In this document: positions 9,434-18,344 of the stretch, piece by piece
Position numbering within the stretch: the first letter of the stretch is position 1
How the letters are laid out: the number at the start of each line of letters is the position of its first letter
From: HGM04593 sp045612305
Lineage (GTDB): Bacteria; Bacteroidota; Bacteroidia; Bacteroidales; Bacteroidaceae
Direction of reading: 5' to 3'
NCBI GenBank assembly: GCA_045612305.1
Contig: JAZKYU010000049.1
Location: 1-64,000, forward strand
Length of the DNA: 64,000 nt
Notes under the pieces: model-generated
Seen by the model: only the letters and a program-made list of their open reading frames with translations
Databases searched by the model: none
What the model was told of the DNA's origin: nothing
Position numbers and translations under genes: made by a program

Positions 9434-9982
9434 TTATTTATTCTGCTGAGGGCAAGCACCAACCTTGGGGCAAGCATCTTTTGCTTTAGGGCAGTTGCCG
9501 GACATCTTAGGGCAGTTGGCAGGAGCCTTCATACAAGGTTTTTTACCCCACTTTTTACCGTCGCGTTTGCCGCAATCACCTTTCTTGCCCCACTTACCGC
9601 CGAAGGGTTTGTCTTCGTTGCAGAAAATCTGCTGCAACTGACGGCCCGACAGGATAGAAGAGAGTTTCTTAAAATATTTCTCCTTAATATCGAGCACCTT
9701 CTGCTGTGCTTCCAAGCGTTTGCCTATATTCTCTTTTATTTGCGCGTCGGTGGGGTTTTCACACTTACCACAGGGCTTGAAGCACTCGCCCAGAGCCTGC
9801 AAGTACTCTTTGTATATAGGCGCAAACTTTGCTGCAGTTGCGTCGTCGAGCATAAGTTTCTGTTGCATCATACCCACGCGCATCTCAATCATCTGCTCGG
9901 GGTTAAATTTCTCTTTTTTCTCTTGTGCAAAAGTTGCGGCGCAGCAAAAACATACAGCTGCAATTAAAAGAATCTTTTTCAT
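9434..9982 (-). CDS. Spy/CpxP-like periplasmic protein with Cys-rich tail
   Basis: A 182-residue exported protein. Residues 1-20 form a signal peptide (KKILLIAAV core, ending TFAQ). Residues 25-120 are helical and charged, with the pattern of Spy/CpxP/Zra-type proteins (FNPEQMIEMRVGMMQQKL, then KEKYFKKLSSILSGRQLQQIF). That family binds unfolded proteins or metals in the periplasm. The last 60 residues are unusual: Gly/Lys-rich and then four Cys-Pro repeats (C157, C164, C171, C177). The mature protein has ten cysteines (67, 71, 74, 121, 137, 150, 157, 164, 171, 177). A metal-binding role for the tail is inferred. The gene has its own terminator and appears monocistronic. Confidence 0.7.
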   Translation of the reverse strand: MKKILLIAAVCFCCAATFAQEKKEKFNPEQMIEMRVGMMQQKLMLDDATAAKFAPIYKEYLQALGECFKPCGKCENPTDAQIKENIGKRLEAQQKVLDIKEKYFKKLSSILSGRQLQQIFCNEDKPFGGKWGKKGDCGKRDGKKWGKKPCMKAPANCPKMSGNCPKAKDACPKVGACPQQNK

Positions 9983-10129
9983 AATCTTCTGTTTTAATAG
10001 TTATTATCTGTTTTTTCACTTTGCGAAAATAGTGCTTTTCACACGCTCTTCTGGTCTTTTGATTTATAAAAAATCTAAAGGTTTAAGAAAAACGCCGTTT
10101 TTTTTGATATTTTAAGATTTGCCCCTAGC

Positions 10130-10170
10130 AACAAAAAACAACGCAGGGGATGCGTGGCACCCCCTGCGTT
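10130..10170 (-). terminator. Intrinsic terminator of the acyl-CoA ligase gene
   Basis: AACGCAGGGG (10140-10149) pairs perfectly with CCCCTGCGTT (10161-10170). On the minus strand the hairpin is followed by GTTTTTTGTT (complement of 10130-10139). It lies 23 bases past the stop codon of the gene at 10193. Confidence 0.85.
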
Positions 10171-10192
10171 CTGTTTATAATTGAGTTTATTA

Positions 10193-12100
10193 TTACTCAA
10201 AAGCTTTGAGGTTTTGCTCATTGTAGAGCTGTTTACCCTCGGCTGTGTACATATAGTCGATACGCTCCTTATAGGCCTTCTCAATCTTGGGACGCACCAT
10301 CTTCATAGTACTGTTAATCATCTGATTCTGCTCGCTGAAGGGCTCGGCAAGCACTGCAAAACAGCTGGGCAACCACACGCCGGGGAACATACCGTCGAAC
10401 TCACCACCCTTCTTGAACATATCAATGTCGGCCTTTATGATATCGAGAGCTGCCTTGCGACCATCCTCGCTTGTGAGGTCGAGTTTCTTAGCCTCCAAAG
10501 CGCGTTTGATGTTGTCCTTGTTGGGAACGATGAGCGCCGATGTGCAGGGCGACTGGTTGTTATAGAGCATAACCTGGTCGATGCTTGCACACTTGCTCAC
10601 AAAAGCCTCCTCGATGCCCTCGGGGCTGTACTTCTCACCGTCGTTAGAGATAAGAAGACTCTTGAAGCGGCCCTTAACGTAGAGCAAGCCCTCGGGCGAC
10701 ATATAACCGAGGTCGCCGGTGTAGAGATAACCGTCGCGCACGGTGTCGGCTGTAGATTCGGGATTCTTCCAGTAACCGGCCATAACGTTCTCGCCTTTAA
10801 CAACAATCTCACCCATCTCGCCCACGGGAAGCTCCTTGCCGTCGCTGTCGCAAATCTTAATTTCGATGGGTTTTACAAGCTTACCGCTTGAGCCGAAGCG
10901 ATAGAGATCGGGACCGTTAGAAGAGATTACGGGAGTTGCCTCGGAAAGACCATAACCCTGGAACATTGGCATACCCACGCCCACATAGAACTTCTGCAAC
11001 TCCTTGTCGAGCAAAGCACCGCCACCAACAAAGAAGCGCAACTCACCACCAAAGTTCTCGCGTATTTTTGAGAAGATGAGTTTGTCGAAGAACCACACAA
11101 CAGGCTTTAGAAGATGTCTCCAACCTTTGGGGTCGAGGTTACTGTCTCCAAAATAGATCTGACGTACCTTCATACCTGTGTTAAAGAGCTTAACGGTTGT
11201 CTCGCCCTTGGCACGGATAGCACCCTCGATATTCTTCTTAAAGGTTTTTGCAAGTGCAGGAACCGACAAGATGAATGTGGGGCGCACCTCTTTAATATTT
11301 GAGGGGATGTTTTTCAAAGTTTCCAAAGGTGTGCGACCAACCTGAACGGTTGCGGCTGTTGCACCACGCGACATCATTATGTAGAAGCCCACAACGTGTG
11401 CAAAGCAGTGGTCGAGAGGAAGAATGATGAGAGTGCGCCAAGTTTCGTCTATATCCATAAGTGTGAGCGACTGCTCCACGTTGGCTGTGTAGTTGCGGTG
11501 AGTGAGCACAACGCCCTTGGGGTCGGCCGTGGTACCGCTGGTGTATGTGATGGTTGCATAGTCGTCGTTCTGCAAAGAAAGGCCCACCGAAAGGAATTCC
11601 TCCATAGTGTGCGAAGCAAGAAACTCGTCGCCCATCTTCAAAACCTCGTCGAGAGCTATCTCACCCTCCTCGAGGCCGCCTTTAACCTCACCAAAGACTA
11701 TAACCTTCTTAACCTCTTTAAGTTTGTCTTTTATTGCACGCACCTTCTTGAGCTGGTGGTTTGAAACAAGAATAAACTTAACATCGCCGTGGATGAGACG
11801 GAACAAAAGGTCGTTGCTCTCCTCGAGCTTTATAGAAAGGGGCACGTTAACAGCACCTGCATAGAACATAGCAAGCTCGCCGATAACCCACATATTGCAA
11901 CCCTCACTCAAAAGAGCCATATTATCGCCCTTCTTAACGCCAAGAGCCTGATAGCCCGCGCCCAAGCGATAAACTTGTTCTTTCACCTGTGTGTAGGTTG
12001 TGGGTTTAAAACCCTCTTTACTTGTTTTCTCCAAGAGGAAGGTGTTGTTGGGATACAAACGCACCGACTCCTCAAAAAGGTCTACTAATGTCTTTTTCAT
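10193..12100 (-). CDS. Long-chain fatty acid-CoA ligase (AMP-forming)
   Basis: A 635-residue member of the ANL adenylating superfamily, predicted to activate fatty acids to acyl-CoA with ATP. The AMP/phosphate-binding loop is YTSGTTADPKGVVLTH; the adenylate-binding motif is GYGLSEATPVIS; the hinge region is YTGDLGYMSPEG, followed by GRFKSLLISNDGEKYSPEGIEE, in which the usual catalytic lysine context near the C-terminus is recognisable. I chose the ATG at 12100 (MKKTLVDLFEESV) instead of one 36 bases further upstream, because the extra 12 residues are not family-like. A -7 promoter box lies at 12159-12166. Chain-length preference cannot be read from the sequence. Confidence 0.9.
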   Translation of the reverse strand: MKKTLVDLFEESVRLYPNNTFLLEKTSKEGFKPTTYTQVKEQVYRLGAGYQALGVKKGDNMALLSEGCNMWVIGELAMFYAGAVNVPLSIKLEESNDLLFRLIHGDVKFILVSNHQLKKVRAIKDKLKEVKKVIVFGEVKGGLEEGEIALDEVLKMGDEFLASHTMEEFLSVGLSLQNDDYATITYTSGTTADPKGVVLTHRNYTANVEQSLTLMDIDETWRTLIILPLDHCFAHVVGFYIMMSRGATAATVQVGRTPLETLKNIPSNIKEVRPTFILSVPALAKTFKKNIEGAIRAKGETTVKLFNTGMKVRQIYFGDSNLDPKGWRHLLKPVVWFFDKLIFSKIRENFGGELRFFVGGGALLDKELQKFYVGVGMPMFQGYGLSEATPVISSNGPDLYRFGSSGKLVKPIEIKICDSDGKELPVGEMGEIVVKGENVMAGYWKNPESTADTVRDGYLYTGDLGYMSPEGLLYVKGRFKSLLISNDGEKYSPEGIEEAFVSKCASIDQVMLYNNQSPCTSALIVPNKDNIKRALEAKKLDLTSEDGRKAALDIIKADIDMFKKGGEFDGMFPGVWLPSCFAVLAEPFSEQNQMINSTMKMVRPKIEKAYKERIDYMYTAEGKQLYNEQNLKAFE

Positions 12101-12401
12101 AATTTTACTATTTAGAGTTTGTGTGCCGAAACACACAACTACAGTTTTTATCTGCCGGCAAAGATATATAAAAGTCTAAATATTTCTATAAAAACGTGGT
12201 TTTTCTTTCACAATCGCAAAGAAGCCCCGTAGAAAAAGGACAAAAAACGACACCTTATGAACAAACACCAGCCGCTTATTAAAAAAATTTTACATAAAGC
12301 GCACCCACAATTTTTACCCCCAAAAGAAGGTTTTTTATTTTTTATTCTTTATATTTGTGCTTTAAACTACCTAAAACGTTCAACTTAAACGAAGGAGAAT
12401 T
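12101..12401. promoter_or_regulatory. Divergent promoter region (acyl-CoA ligase / methylmalonyl-CoA cluster)
   Basis: This AT-rich gap separates two divergent units. On the minus strand TATCTTTG (12159-12166) matches the Bacteroidetes -7 consensus TAnnTTTG. On the plus strand TATATTTG (12350-12357) matches it too, 44 bases before the epimerase start. Neither has a clear -33 TTTG at 19-21 bases. I see nothing else in the gap. Confidence 0.65.
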
Positions 12402-12824
12402 ATGAAAATATCGAAGATAGAACACTTGGGCATAGCTGTAAAAAGCATAGAAGAGGCGTTGCCCTACTACGAGCAGGTGCTCGGGTTTGAGTGTTACAAC
12501 ATAGAGACCGTTGAAGACCAAAAAGTGCGCACTGCGTTTTTAAAGGTGGGCGAAACAAAAATAGAGCTCTTGGAGGCCACATCGCCCGAAAGCACCATCG
12601 CAAAATTTATAGAAAACCGTGGCGAGGGCATACACCACATAGCGTATGCTGTGGAGGACGGTGTTGCCGAGGCACTTGCCGAGTGTGAGCAGAAAGAGGT
12701 GCGCACCATAGACAAAACTCCACGCGCCGGAGCCGAGGGCTTGCAGATAGCTTTTCTGCACCCCAAAAGCACAAAAGGCGTGCTCACCGAGCTTTGCGAA
12801 AACCCTGAAAAAACAAACATCTAA
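12402..12824 (+). CDS. mce: Methylmalonyl-CoA epimerase
   Basis: A 140-residue vicinal-oxygen-chelate fold enzyme that interconverts (R)- and (S)-methylmalonyl-CoA in the succinate-propionate route. Two beta-alpha-beta-beta-beta repeats are visible: KIEHLGIAVKSIEEAL near the N-terminus and GEGIHHIAYAVED around residues 75-86. Candidate metal ligands are H8, H78/H79 and E130 (GVLTEL). It is the first gene of a cluster with the carboxyltransferase (14-base gap) and the biotin carrier, which fits one pathway. Confidence 0.95.
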   Translation: MKISKIEHLGIAVKSIEEALPYYEQVLGFECYNIETVEDQKVRTAFLKVGETKIELLEATSPESTIAKFIENRGEGIHHIAYAVEDGVAEALAECEQKEVRTIDKTPRAGAEGLQIAFLHPKSTKGVLTELCENPEKTNI

Positions 12825-12838
12825 CACAAGAATATACT

Positions 12839-14392
12839 ATGAGCAAGCAATTTGAAAAAATCAAAGAGCTGGTAGCTCTGCGAGCCAAAGCACGCTTGGG
12901 CGGCGGAGAAAAAGCTATAGAAAAACAACACGAGAGAGGGAAATACACTGCACGCGAGCGCATAGATATGTTGCTCGACAAGGGTAGCTTCGAGGAGATG
13001 GATATGTTTGTGACACATCGTTGCACAAACTTCGGCCAGGAGAAGAAACAGTTCCTCGGCGACGGCGTTGTTGTGGGTAGCGGAACTATAGAGGGACGCC
13101 TTGTATATGTTTTTGCCCAAGACTTCACCGTAACAGGTGGCTCTCTTTCGGAGACTATGGCACAAAAGATATGCAAAGTTATGGACATGGCTATGAAGAT
13201 GGGCGCGCCCGTTATAGGCATAAACGACAGCGGTGGCGCACGCATACAGGAGGGTATAAACGCTCTTGCTGGATACGCCGAAATTTTCCAACGCAATATT
13301 ATGGCGTCGGGCGTGATACCTCAAATTTCGGGAATCTTCGGTCCTTGCGCAGGTGGTGCGGTTTACTCACCCGCCCTCACCGACTTTACCATAATGACCG
13401 AGGGAACATCCTATATGTTCCACACCGGCCCCAAGGTGGTTAAAACCGTGCTTGGAGAGGTGGTTACACAAGAGGAACTTGGTGGCGCAAGCGTGCACGC
13501 AAGCAAGTCGGGTGTTACGCACTTTACCGCACAGAGCGAGGAAGAAGGCCTTGCCCTTATACGCAAACTTTTGAGCTACATACCGCAGAACAATATGGAG
13601 AGCGTGCCCGACATACCTTGCACCGACCCCATAGACCGCAAAAGCGACATACTCAACGAGATTATCCCCGACAACCCCAACCAAGCCTATGACATGTACC
13701 GCGTTATAGGCGAGATAGTGGACAACGGAGAGTTCCTAGAGATACACCGCGACTATGCACAGAACATCATCGTGGGCTTTGCCCGCATGAACGGCAAGTC
13801 GGTTGGTATCGTGGCCAACCAGCCTTGCAAATATGCCGGCGTGCTCGACTGCAACTCTTCGCGCAAGGGCGCACGCTTCGTACGTTTCTGCGACGCATTT
13901 AACATACCCATTGTTACCCTCGTCGACGTGCCCGGCTTCCTCCCCGGAACAGCACAGGAGTACAACGCCGTTATTATGCACGGTGCAAAGCTCCTCTATG
14001 CCTACGGCGAAGCCACCGTGCCCAAGGTTACAGTTACACTGCGCAAGTCTTACGGCGGCTCGCACATAGTTATGGCCTGCAAGCAGCTACGCGCCGACCT
14101 CAACTACGCTTGGCCTAGCGCCGAGATTGCAGTTATGGGTGCAGCAGGCGCAGCCGAGGTGCTTTATGCCAAAGAGGCTAAGGAGGCCGAGGACCCCAAG
14201 GCCTTTATCGCCGAGAAAGAGGCCGAATACAACCGCCTTTTTGCCAACCCCTATCAGGCAGCAAAATATGGTTACATAGACGACGTTATAGAGCCCCGCA
14301 ATACCCGCTTCCGCGTTATACGCGCCCTCGCGCAGTTGCAAGGCAAGCGTCAGGAGCTTCCTAAAAAGAAACACGGTAACATACCTTTATAA
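12839..14392 (+). CDS. mmdA: Methylmalonyl-CoA decarboxylase / acyl-CoA carboxylase carboxyltransferase subunit
   Basis: A 517-residue carboxyltransferase of the PccB/MmdA family that moves a carboxyl group between methylmalonyl-CoA (or propionyl-CoA) and biotin. Both crotonase-like halves are visible: the N-terminal half with INDSGGARIQEG and FGPCAGGAVYSPALTDF, the C-terminal half with VDVPGFLPGTAQEYNAVI and KSYGGSHIVM. It is followed after 11 bases by a 48-codon OadG/MmdE-like gene and then a biotin carrier. Whether the complex works as a sodium-pumping decarboxylase or in carboxylation cannot be settled here: neither the membrane beta subunit nor a biotin carboxylase is in the window. Confidence 0.93.
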   Translation: MSKQFEKIKELVALRAKARLGGGEKAIEKQHERGKYTARERIDMLLDKGSFEEMDMFVTHRCTNFGQEKKQFLGDGVVVGSGTIEGRLVYVFAQDFTVTGGSLSETMAQKICKVMDMAMKMGAPVIGINDSGGARIQEGINALAGYAEIFQRNIMASGVIPQISGIFGPCAGGAVYSPALTDFTIMTEGTSYMFHTGPKVVKTVLGEVVTQEELGGASVHASKSGVTHFTAQSEEEGLALIRKLLSYIPQNNMESVPDIPCTDPIDRKSDILNEIIPDNPNQAYDMYRVIGEIVDNGEFLEIHRDYAQNIIVGFARMNGKSVGIVANQPCKYAGVLDCNSSRKGARFVRFCDAFNIPIVTLVDVPGFLPGTAQEYNAVIMHGAKLLYAYGEATVPKVTVTLRKSYGGSHIVMACKQLRADLNYAWPSAEIAVMGAAGAAEVLYAKEAKEAEDPKAFIAEKEAEYNRLFANPYQAAKYGYIDDVIEPRNTRFRVIRALAQLQGKRQELPKKKHGNIPL

Positions 14393-14403
14393 TAAATACT
14401 ATT

Positions 14404-14550
14404 ATGAAAGAAGAGAAGATAGACGGCGCTACGGTAGCCGCAATAACGATGGCACTGAACGACTACCTCGGGACCAACGTACACGACGAGGAGAGCGGCG
14501 TGCTCACCATCACATACATAAACAAAAATTGGAACAACCTTAACAGATAA
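14404..14550 (+). CDS. 48-aa OadG/MmdE-like accessory peptide
   Basis: A short ORF of 48 codons fits exactly between the carboxyltransferase and the biotin carrier (11-base and 9-base gaps). It begins MKEEKIDGATVAAITMALN and ends TYINKNWNNLNR. The VAAIT-type helix resembles the soluble C-terminal part of OadG/MmdD gamma/delta subunits, but the membrane helix and Pro/Ala linker of those proteins are missing. In Veillonella the 55-residue epsilon subunit MmdE is likewise related to the C-terminal part of the delta subunit. Assignment is by position and weak similarity. Confidence 0.6.
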   Translation: MKEEKIDGATVAAITMALNDYLGTNVHDEESGVLTITYINKNWNNLNR

Positions 14551-14559
14551 AAAAAGATT

Positions 14560-14994
14560 ATGAAAGAGTATAAATACAAAATAAACGGTACCGAGTACAC
14601 CGTTGCAGTAGAAGAAGCCGGCGACACAGCAGCCAAGGTTACAGTTAACGGCGAAGCATACAACGTAGAGTGGGAAAAAGCCAAAGAGGAGAAACCCGTG
14701 GTAAAAGTTAAGCCCGCCGCAGCCGCAAAACCCGCAGCGGCTCCCGCACCCGCGGCAGCTCCCGCTGCAGCCCCTGTAAGCGGCAACGCTATAAAGACAC
14801 CCCTCCCCGGTGTTATCATCGATGTTAAGGTGAGCGTGGGCGACACAGTGAAGAAGGGCGACACAGTAGTTGTGCTCGAAGCTATGAAGATGGAAAACAA
14901 CATCAACGCCGACCGCGACGGTAAAGTTATCTCTATAGCTGTGAGCAAAGGCGACACTGTGGCCGACGGCGCAGCTCTCGTGGTACTTGAATAA
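14560..14994 (+). CDS. mmdC: Biotin carboxyl carrier protein of the methylmalonyl-CoA complex
   Basis: A 144-residue biotin carrier. Residues 1-45 form a small N-terminal beta-rich domain, 46-73 an Ala/Pro-rich flexible linker, and 78-144 the biotinyl domain. The biotin attachment site is EAMKM with lysine K110, flanked by the expected P81-L-P-G83 turn. It carries carboxybiotin between the carboxyltransferase and its partner. Linker and size match MmdC and related stand-alone carriers of Bacteroidales. The next gene downstream is unrelated (GH20), so the usual beta subunit gene does not follow. Confidence 0.93.
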   Translation: MKEYKYKINGTEYTVAVEEAGDTAAKVTVNGEAYNVEWEKAKEEKPVVKVKPAAAAKPAAAPAPAAAPAAAPVSGNAIKTPLPGVIIDVKVSVGDTVKKGDTVVVLEAMKMENNINADRDGKVISIAVSKGDTVADGAALVVLE

Positions 14995-15090
14995 CACACT
15001 ATCGCATATTTGCAGGCTCCCCCTCTTGCTATTAAGAGAGGAGGCTTGCGAGCAAAAAAGCAACAAACAAAAAGCATAAAACCAAACAAT

Positions 15091-17064
15091 ATGAAAAAAA
15101 GTTTCACACTACTGCTTGCAGCTATAAGCCTTGCACTATCGACAAGCCTCTTTGCTGCGAACAGCGATAAGAACGAAAAACCCTTTGTTATACCCGAACT
15201 ACGAGAGTGGGCCGGCGGGGTGGGCACGCTTACCATAGACGCAAACACCAAGATTGTCTATAAAAAAGGTGACGCACAGATGGAAAAAGTTGCCCTGCAG
15301 TTTGCTGCCGACATAAAAGCGATGTTCGGTTACGAGGTGCAAGCTACAGCCGGCAAAGCCGGCAAGGGCGACATAAGCCTTGCAATAAAAAAGAACAAGA
15401 AACTTGGCAACGAGGGCTACCAGGTAACCATCGGCAACAGCGTTGCGATAACCTCACCCACAGCACAAGGAGTTTTCTGGGGCACACGCACCCTGTTGCA
15501 AATTTTAGAGCAGAATAACGGCACAACCCTGCCCAAAGGCGCCATCACCGACTACCCCGACTACGCTATGCGTGGTTTTATGCTCGACTGCGGCCGCAAA
15601 TACATACCCATAGAGTTCTTGCGCGAATATGTGCAGTTTATGTCGTACTACAAGATGAACACTTTCCAAATTCACCTTAACGACAACGCCTTCAAGCAAT
15701 ATTTCGAGCACAACTGGGACAAGACCCCCGGCTCGTTCCGCCTCGAGAGCGAATATTTCCCCGGCCTCACAGCACGCGACGGGCACTACACCAAGCAAGA
15801 GTTTATCGACCTGCAGAAACTCGCCGAGGAGCTACACGTTGAAATTATCCCCGAGATAGACGCACCCGCACACGCTCTCGCCTTCACAAAGTACCGCCCC
15901 GAGATAGGCAGCAAAGAGTATGGCGCCGACCACCTCGACCTATTTAAAGAGGAGACATACACCTTTATCGATTCACTCTACGACGAGTACCTCAAGGGCG
16001 ACGACCCTGTGTTCCGTGGCAAACGCGTGCACGTGGGCACCGACGAGTACTCCAACCGCGACACAGCTGTTGTTGAGAAGTTCCGCTACTTTACCGACCA
16101 CTGCATACGCCTTGTCGAGAGCTACGGCAAGCAGGCTTGTGTGTGGGGCGCGCTAACACACGCAAAGGGCAACACCCCCGTAAAAGTGGACAACGTTATT
16201 ATGCACGTGTGGTACAACGGCTACGCAAACCCCGTAGATATGATAAACCTGGGTTACGACTGTGTGAGCATACCCGACGGCTGGCTCTACATAGTGCCCG
16301 CAGCAGGTTACTACTACGACTACCTAAACTGCAAGCATCTCTACGAGGCGTGGACACCTGCACAGATAGGTGGCGAAAAGTTCCAGGAGAAACACCCGCA
16401 AATTACAGGCGGTATGTTTGCAGTGTGGAACGACCACGCCGGCAACGGTATAAGCACAAAAGATATTCACTACCGCGTGTACCCCGCTATGCAGACTCTT
16501 GCTGTGAAGATGTGGACAGGTGCAAAGCCTCAAATGCCCTATGCCGATTTTGACAAGGCACGCACCGCCTTGAGCGATGCACCTGCGCTCAACATCGCAG
16601 GCCGCTTCAGCGGTGAGAAGCGCACCGTGCTCGAGGTTGCAAACGTTGCACCTGGCAGCGAGAACGAGATTGAGGAGATAGGTTTTGAATACTCGGTAAC
16701 CTTCGATATTGAGGCTAAAAAAGAGGAGCGTGGCACAGTGCTCTTCGCCTCACGTGACGCAGAATTCTACCTTGCCGACCCCGTATCGGGGCAGCTTGGC
16801 TTCTCTCGCGACGGCTACCTGAACACTTTCAGCTACAGCTTCTTCCCCGGCGAGAAGGCTACTGTTACCATAAGCGGCAACCAGCAAGAAACAAAACTCT
16901 TTGTAAACGGCAAGCTTGTAGAGACACTAAACAAGCAGACCATATACCACAACGAGGGCAAAGATAAGATGTACTATGTGCGCACTCTCGTCTTCCCCTT
17001 GAAGAAGGCCGGAAACTTCAATAGCTGCATAAGCAACCTGAAGGTTACAAACTTCTGCAAGTAA
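15091..17064 (+). CDS. Secreted beta-N-acetylhexosaminidase, GH20
   Basis: A 657-residue glycosidase of family GH20, cleaving terminal GlcNAc or GalNAc from glycans by substrate-assisted catalysis. A signal peptide (KKSFTLLLAAISLALSTSLFA) is followed by a GH20b-like N-terminal domain, then the catalytic barrel: FMLDCGRKYIP, TFQIHLNDN, EIIPEIDAPAHA, and the Asp-Glu pair in VHVGTDEY. The last ~150 residues look like a LamG/concanavalin-type beta-sandwich (ending SCISNLKVTNF). I chose the ATG at 15091 because it opens the signal peptide; an in-frame start at 15010 would add an atypical 27 residues. It is outside the methylmalonyl-CoA pathway although adjacent. Confidence 0.92.
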   Translation: MKKSFTLLLAAISLALSTSLFAANSDKNEKPFVIPELREWAGGVGTLTIDANTKIVYKKGDAQMEKVALQFAADIKAMFGYEVQATAGKAGKGDISLAIKKNKKLGNEGYQVTIGNSVAITSPTAQGVFWGTRTLLQILEQNNGTTLPKGAITDYPDYAMRGFMLDCGRKYIPIEFLREYVQFMSYYKMNTFQIHLNDNAFKQYFEHNWDKTPGSFRLESEYFPGLTARDGHYTKQEFIDLQKLAEELHVEIIPEIDAPAHALAFTKYRPEIGSKEYGADHLDLFKEETYTFIDSLYDEYLKGDDPVFRGKRVHVGTDEYSNRDTAVVEKFRYFTDHCIRLVESYGKQACVWGALTHAKGNTPVKVDNVIMHVWYNGYANPVDMINLGYDCVSIPDGWLYIVPAAGYYYDYLNCKHLYEAWTPAQIGGEKFQEKHPQITGGMFAVWNDHAGNGISTKDIHYRVYPAMQTLAVKMWTGAKPQMPYADFDKARTALSDAPALNIAGRFSGEKRTVLEVANVAPGSENEIEEIGFEYSVTFDIEAKKEERGTVLFASRDAEFYLADPVSGQLGFSRDGYLNTFSYSFFPGEKATVTISGNQQETKLFVNGKLVETLNKQTIYHNEGKDKMYYVRTLVFPLKKAGNFNSCISNLKVTNFCK

Positions 17065-17084
17065 AAAGCAGACTACAAAATACA

Positions 17085-17122
17085 CAAATAGAGGCACGGA
17101 AAAACCGTGCCTCTATTGTTTT
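17085..17122 (+). terminator. Intrinsic terminator after the GH20 gene
   Basis: CAAATAGAGGCACGG (17085-17099) pairs with CCGTGCCTCTATTG (17105-17118) around an A5 loop and runs into TTTT. It separates the hexosaminidase from the convergent panD gene and may serve both directions. Confidence 0.88.
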
Positions 17123-17142
17123 ATAAAAAATAAAAAATATTA

Positions 17143-17493
17143 TCAATCGAGAAGATTTGTACCCCTGCGAGGGAATATAACCTTGGGCTTGTTTGCCGCA
17201 GCCTCCTCGGGTGTCATAATAGCGTAGGCCATAATTATAACCACATCGCCCGGGCTGAACTTATGCGCTGCAGCACCGTTCAAGCATATAACGCCCGAGC
17301 CACGCTCTCCTTTTATGATATAGGTAACGATGCGCTCACCGTTGTTGTTGTTCACAACGTGCACCATCTCGCCCTCGAGCATACCCGCAGCCTCCATCAA
17401 ATTCTCGTCGATGGTTATGCTACCCATATAGTTGAGGTTGGCCTCTGTTACCGTGGCACAATGTATCTTTGATTTTATCATTTGCAGGAACAT
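17143..17493 (-). CDS. panD: Aspartate 1-decarboxylase (pyruvoyl enzyme)
   Basis: A 116-residue proenzyme that makes beta-alanine for pantothenate. The N-terminus MFLQMIKSKIHCATVTEANL is highly conserved, and the self-cleavage site G24-S25 (YMGSIT) is intact, so S25 would become the pyruvoyl group. The gene follows panC by 11 bases on the minus strand, giving a two-gene pantothenate operon. Confidence 0.97.
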   Translation of the reverse strand: MFLQMIKSKIHCATVTEANLNYMGSITIDENLMEAAGMLEGEMVHVVNNNNGERIVTYIIKGERGSGVICLNGAAAHKFSPGDVVIIMAYAIMTPEEAAANKPKVIFPRRGTNLLD

Positions 17494-17504
17494 AAACTAC
17501 CTCC

Positions 17505-18344
17505 TTAATATTTTATATTATCGATTAAACGTATTTTACCGCAGAAGAGAGCTATGCAGCCCACCGCGTAGTCGCTGTCGCTCCACTCATTTATGGGTTG
17601 CAGAGTGTTACCGTCGACTATTTGAAAATATTCGAGTTCGAGCCCCTCGGTACCCATAATAATACCCTCGACAAGGGCTTTTGTTGCTGCAAGGCTATTG
17701 CTCTTTGCAAAGTCGAGACTTGCAAAAAGAGCGCTCGATATTGTGAGGGCGCGTTTGCGCTCTTGAGGCGAGAGAAGGGTGTTGCGGCTGCTCATAGCAA
17801 GACCGTCGGGCTCGCGCACTATGGGGCAACCCACAATTTCGAGTTTAAGCTCCAAGCGGCGCACCATCTCTCTAATTATAGCCAACTGTTGAAAATCTTT
17901 TTCTCCAAAGTATGCTTTGTCGGGCTCTACAGCATAAAAAAGCTTGCTCACAATTTGTGCAACGCCGTTAAAGTGCCCGGGGCGACAAGCACCCTCCATA
18001 ACAGTGTCGAGGGGCGCAAAAGAGAACTCTCTTGTGTCGGGGGTGGGATACATCTCCTCTACCGAGGGTGCAAAAACTATTGAAGCACCAACCTCGAGAA
18101 GCAGAGCGCAATCGGCATCAAGCGTACGAGGGTAGTTTTTCAGGTCGTTCTTGTCATTAAACTGTGTGGGATTTACAAAAACACTCACTACAACAATATC
18201 GTTCTCGGCCACAGCACGCTCAACAAGCGATGCGTGACCGCTGTGGAGAGCGCCCATAGTGGGCACAAGACCTATGCTCTTGCCCTCGGCACGACACTTG
18301 TCGAGCTCGGCACGCATCTCATTTATAGTGTGAATTATTTTCAT
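17505..18344 (-). CDS. panC: Pantothenate synthetase
   Basis: A 279-residue ATP-dependent ligase joining pantoate and beta-alanine. The nucleotide-binding motif PTMGALHSGH is near residue 28 and the KMSKS-like segment is LAMSSRNTLL. FVNPTQFN and GEKDFQQLAIIR are further family blocks. It is first in the panC-panD operon and divergent from the glycogen synthase-like gene. Confidence 0.97.
   Translation of the reverse strand: MKIIHTINEMRAELDKCRAEGKSIGLVPTMGALHSGHASLVERAVAENDIVVVSVFVNPTQFNDKNDLKNYPRTLDADCALLLEVGASIVFAPSVEEMYPTPDTREFSFAPLDTVMEGACRPGHFNGVAQIVSKLFYAVEPDKAYFGEKDFQQLAIIREMVRRLELKLEIVGCPIVREPDGLAMSSRNTLLSPQERKRALTISSALFASLDFAKSNSLAATKALVEGIIMGTEGLELEYFQIVDGNTLQPINEWSDSDYAVGCIALFCGKIRLIDNIKY

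Noticed and set aside
15010..15090. Upstream start for the GH20 gene
   Set aside because: It would place 27 atypical residues before a clear signal peptide that begins at 15091.
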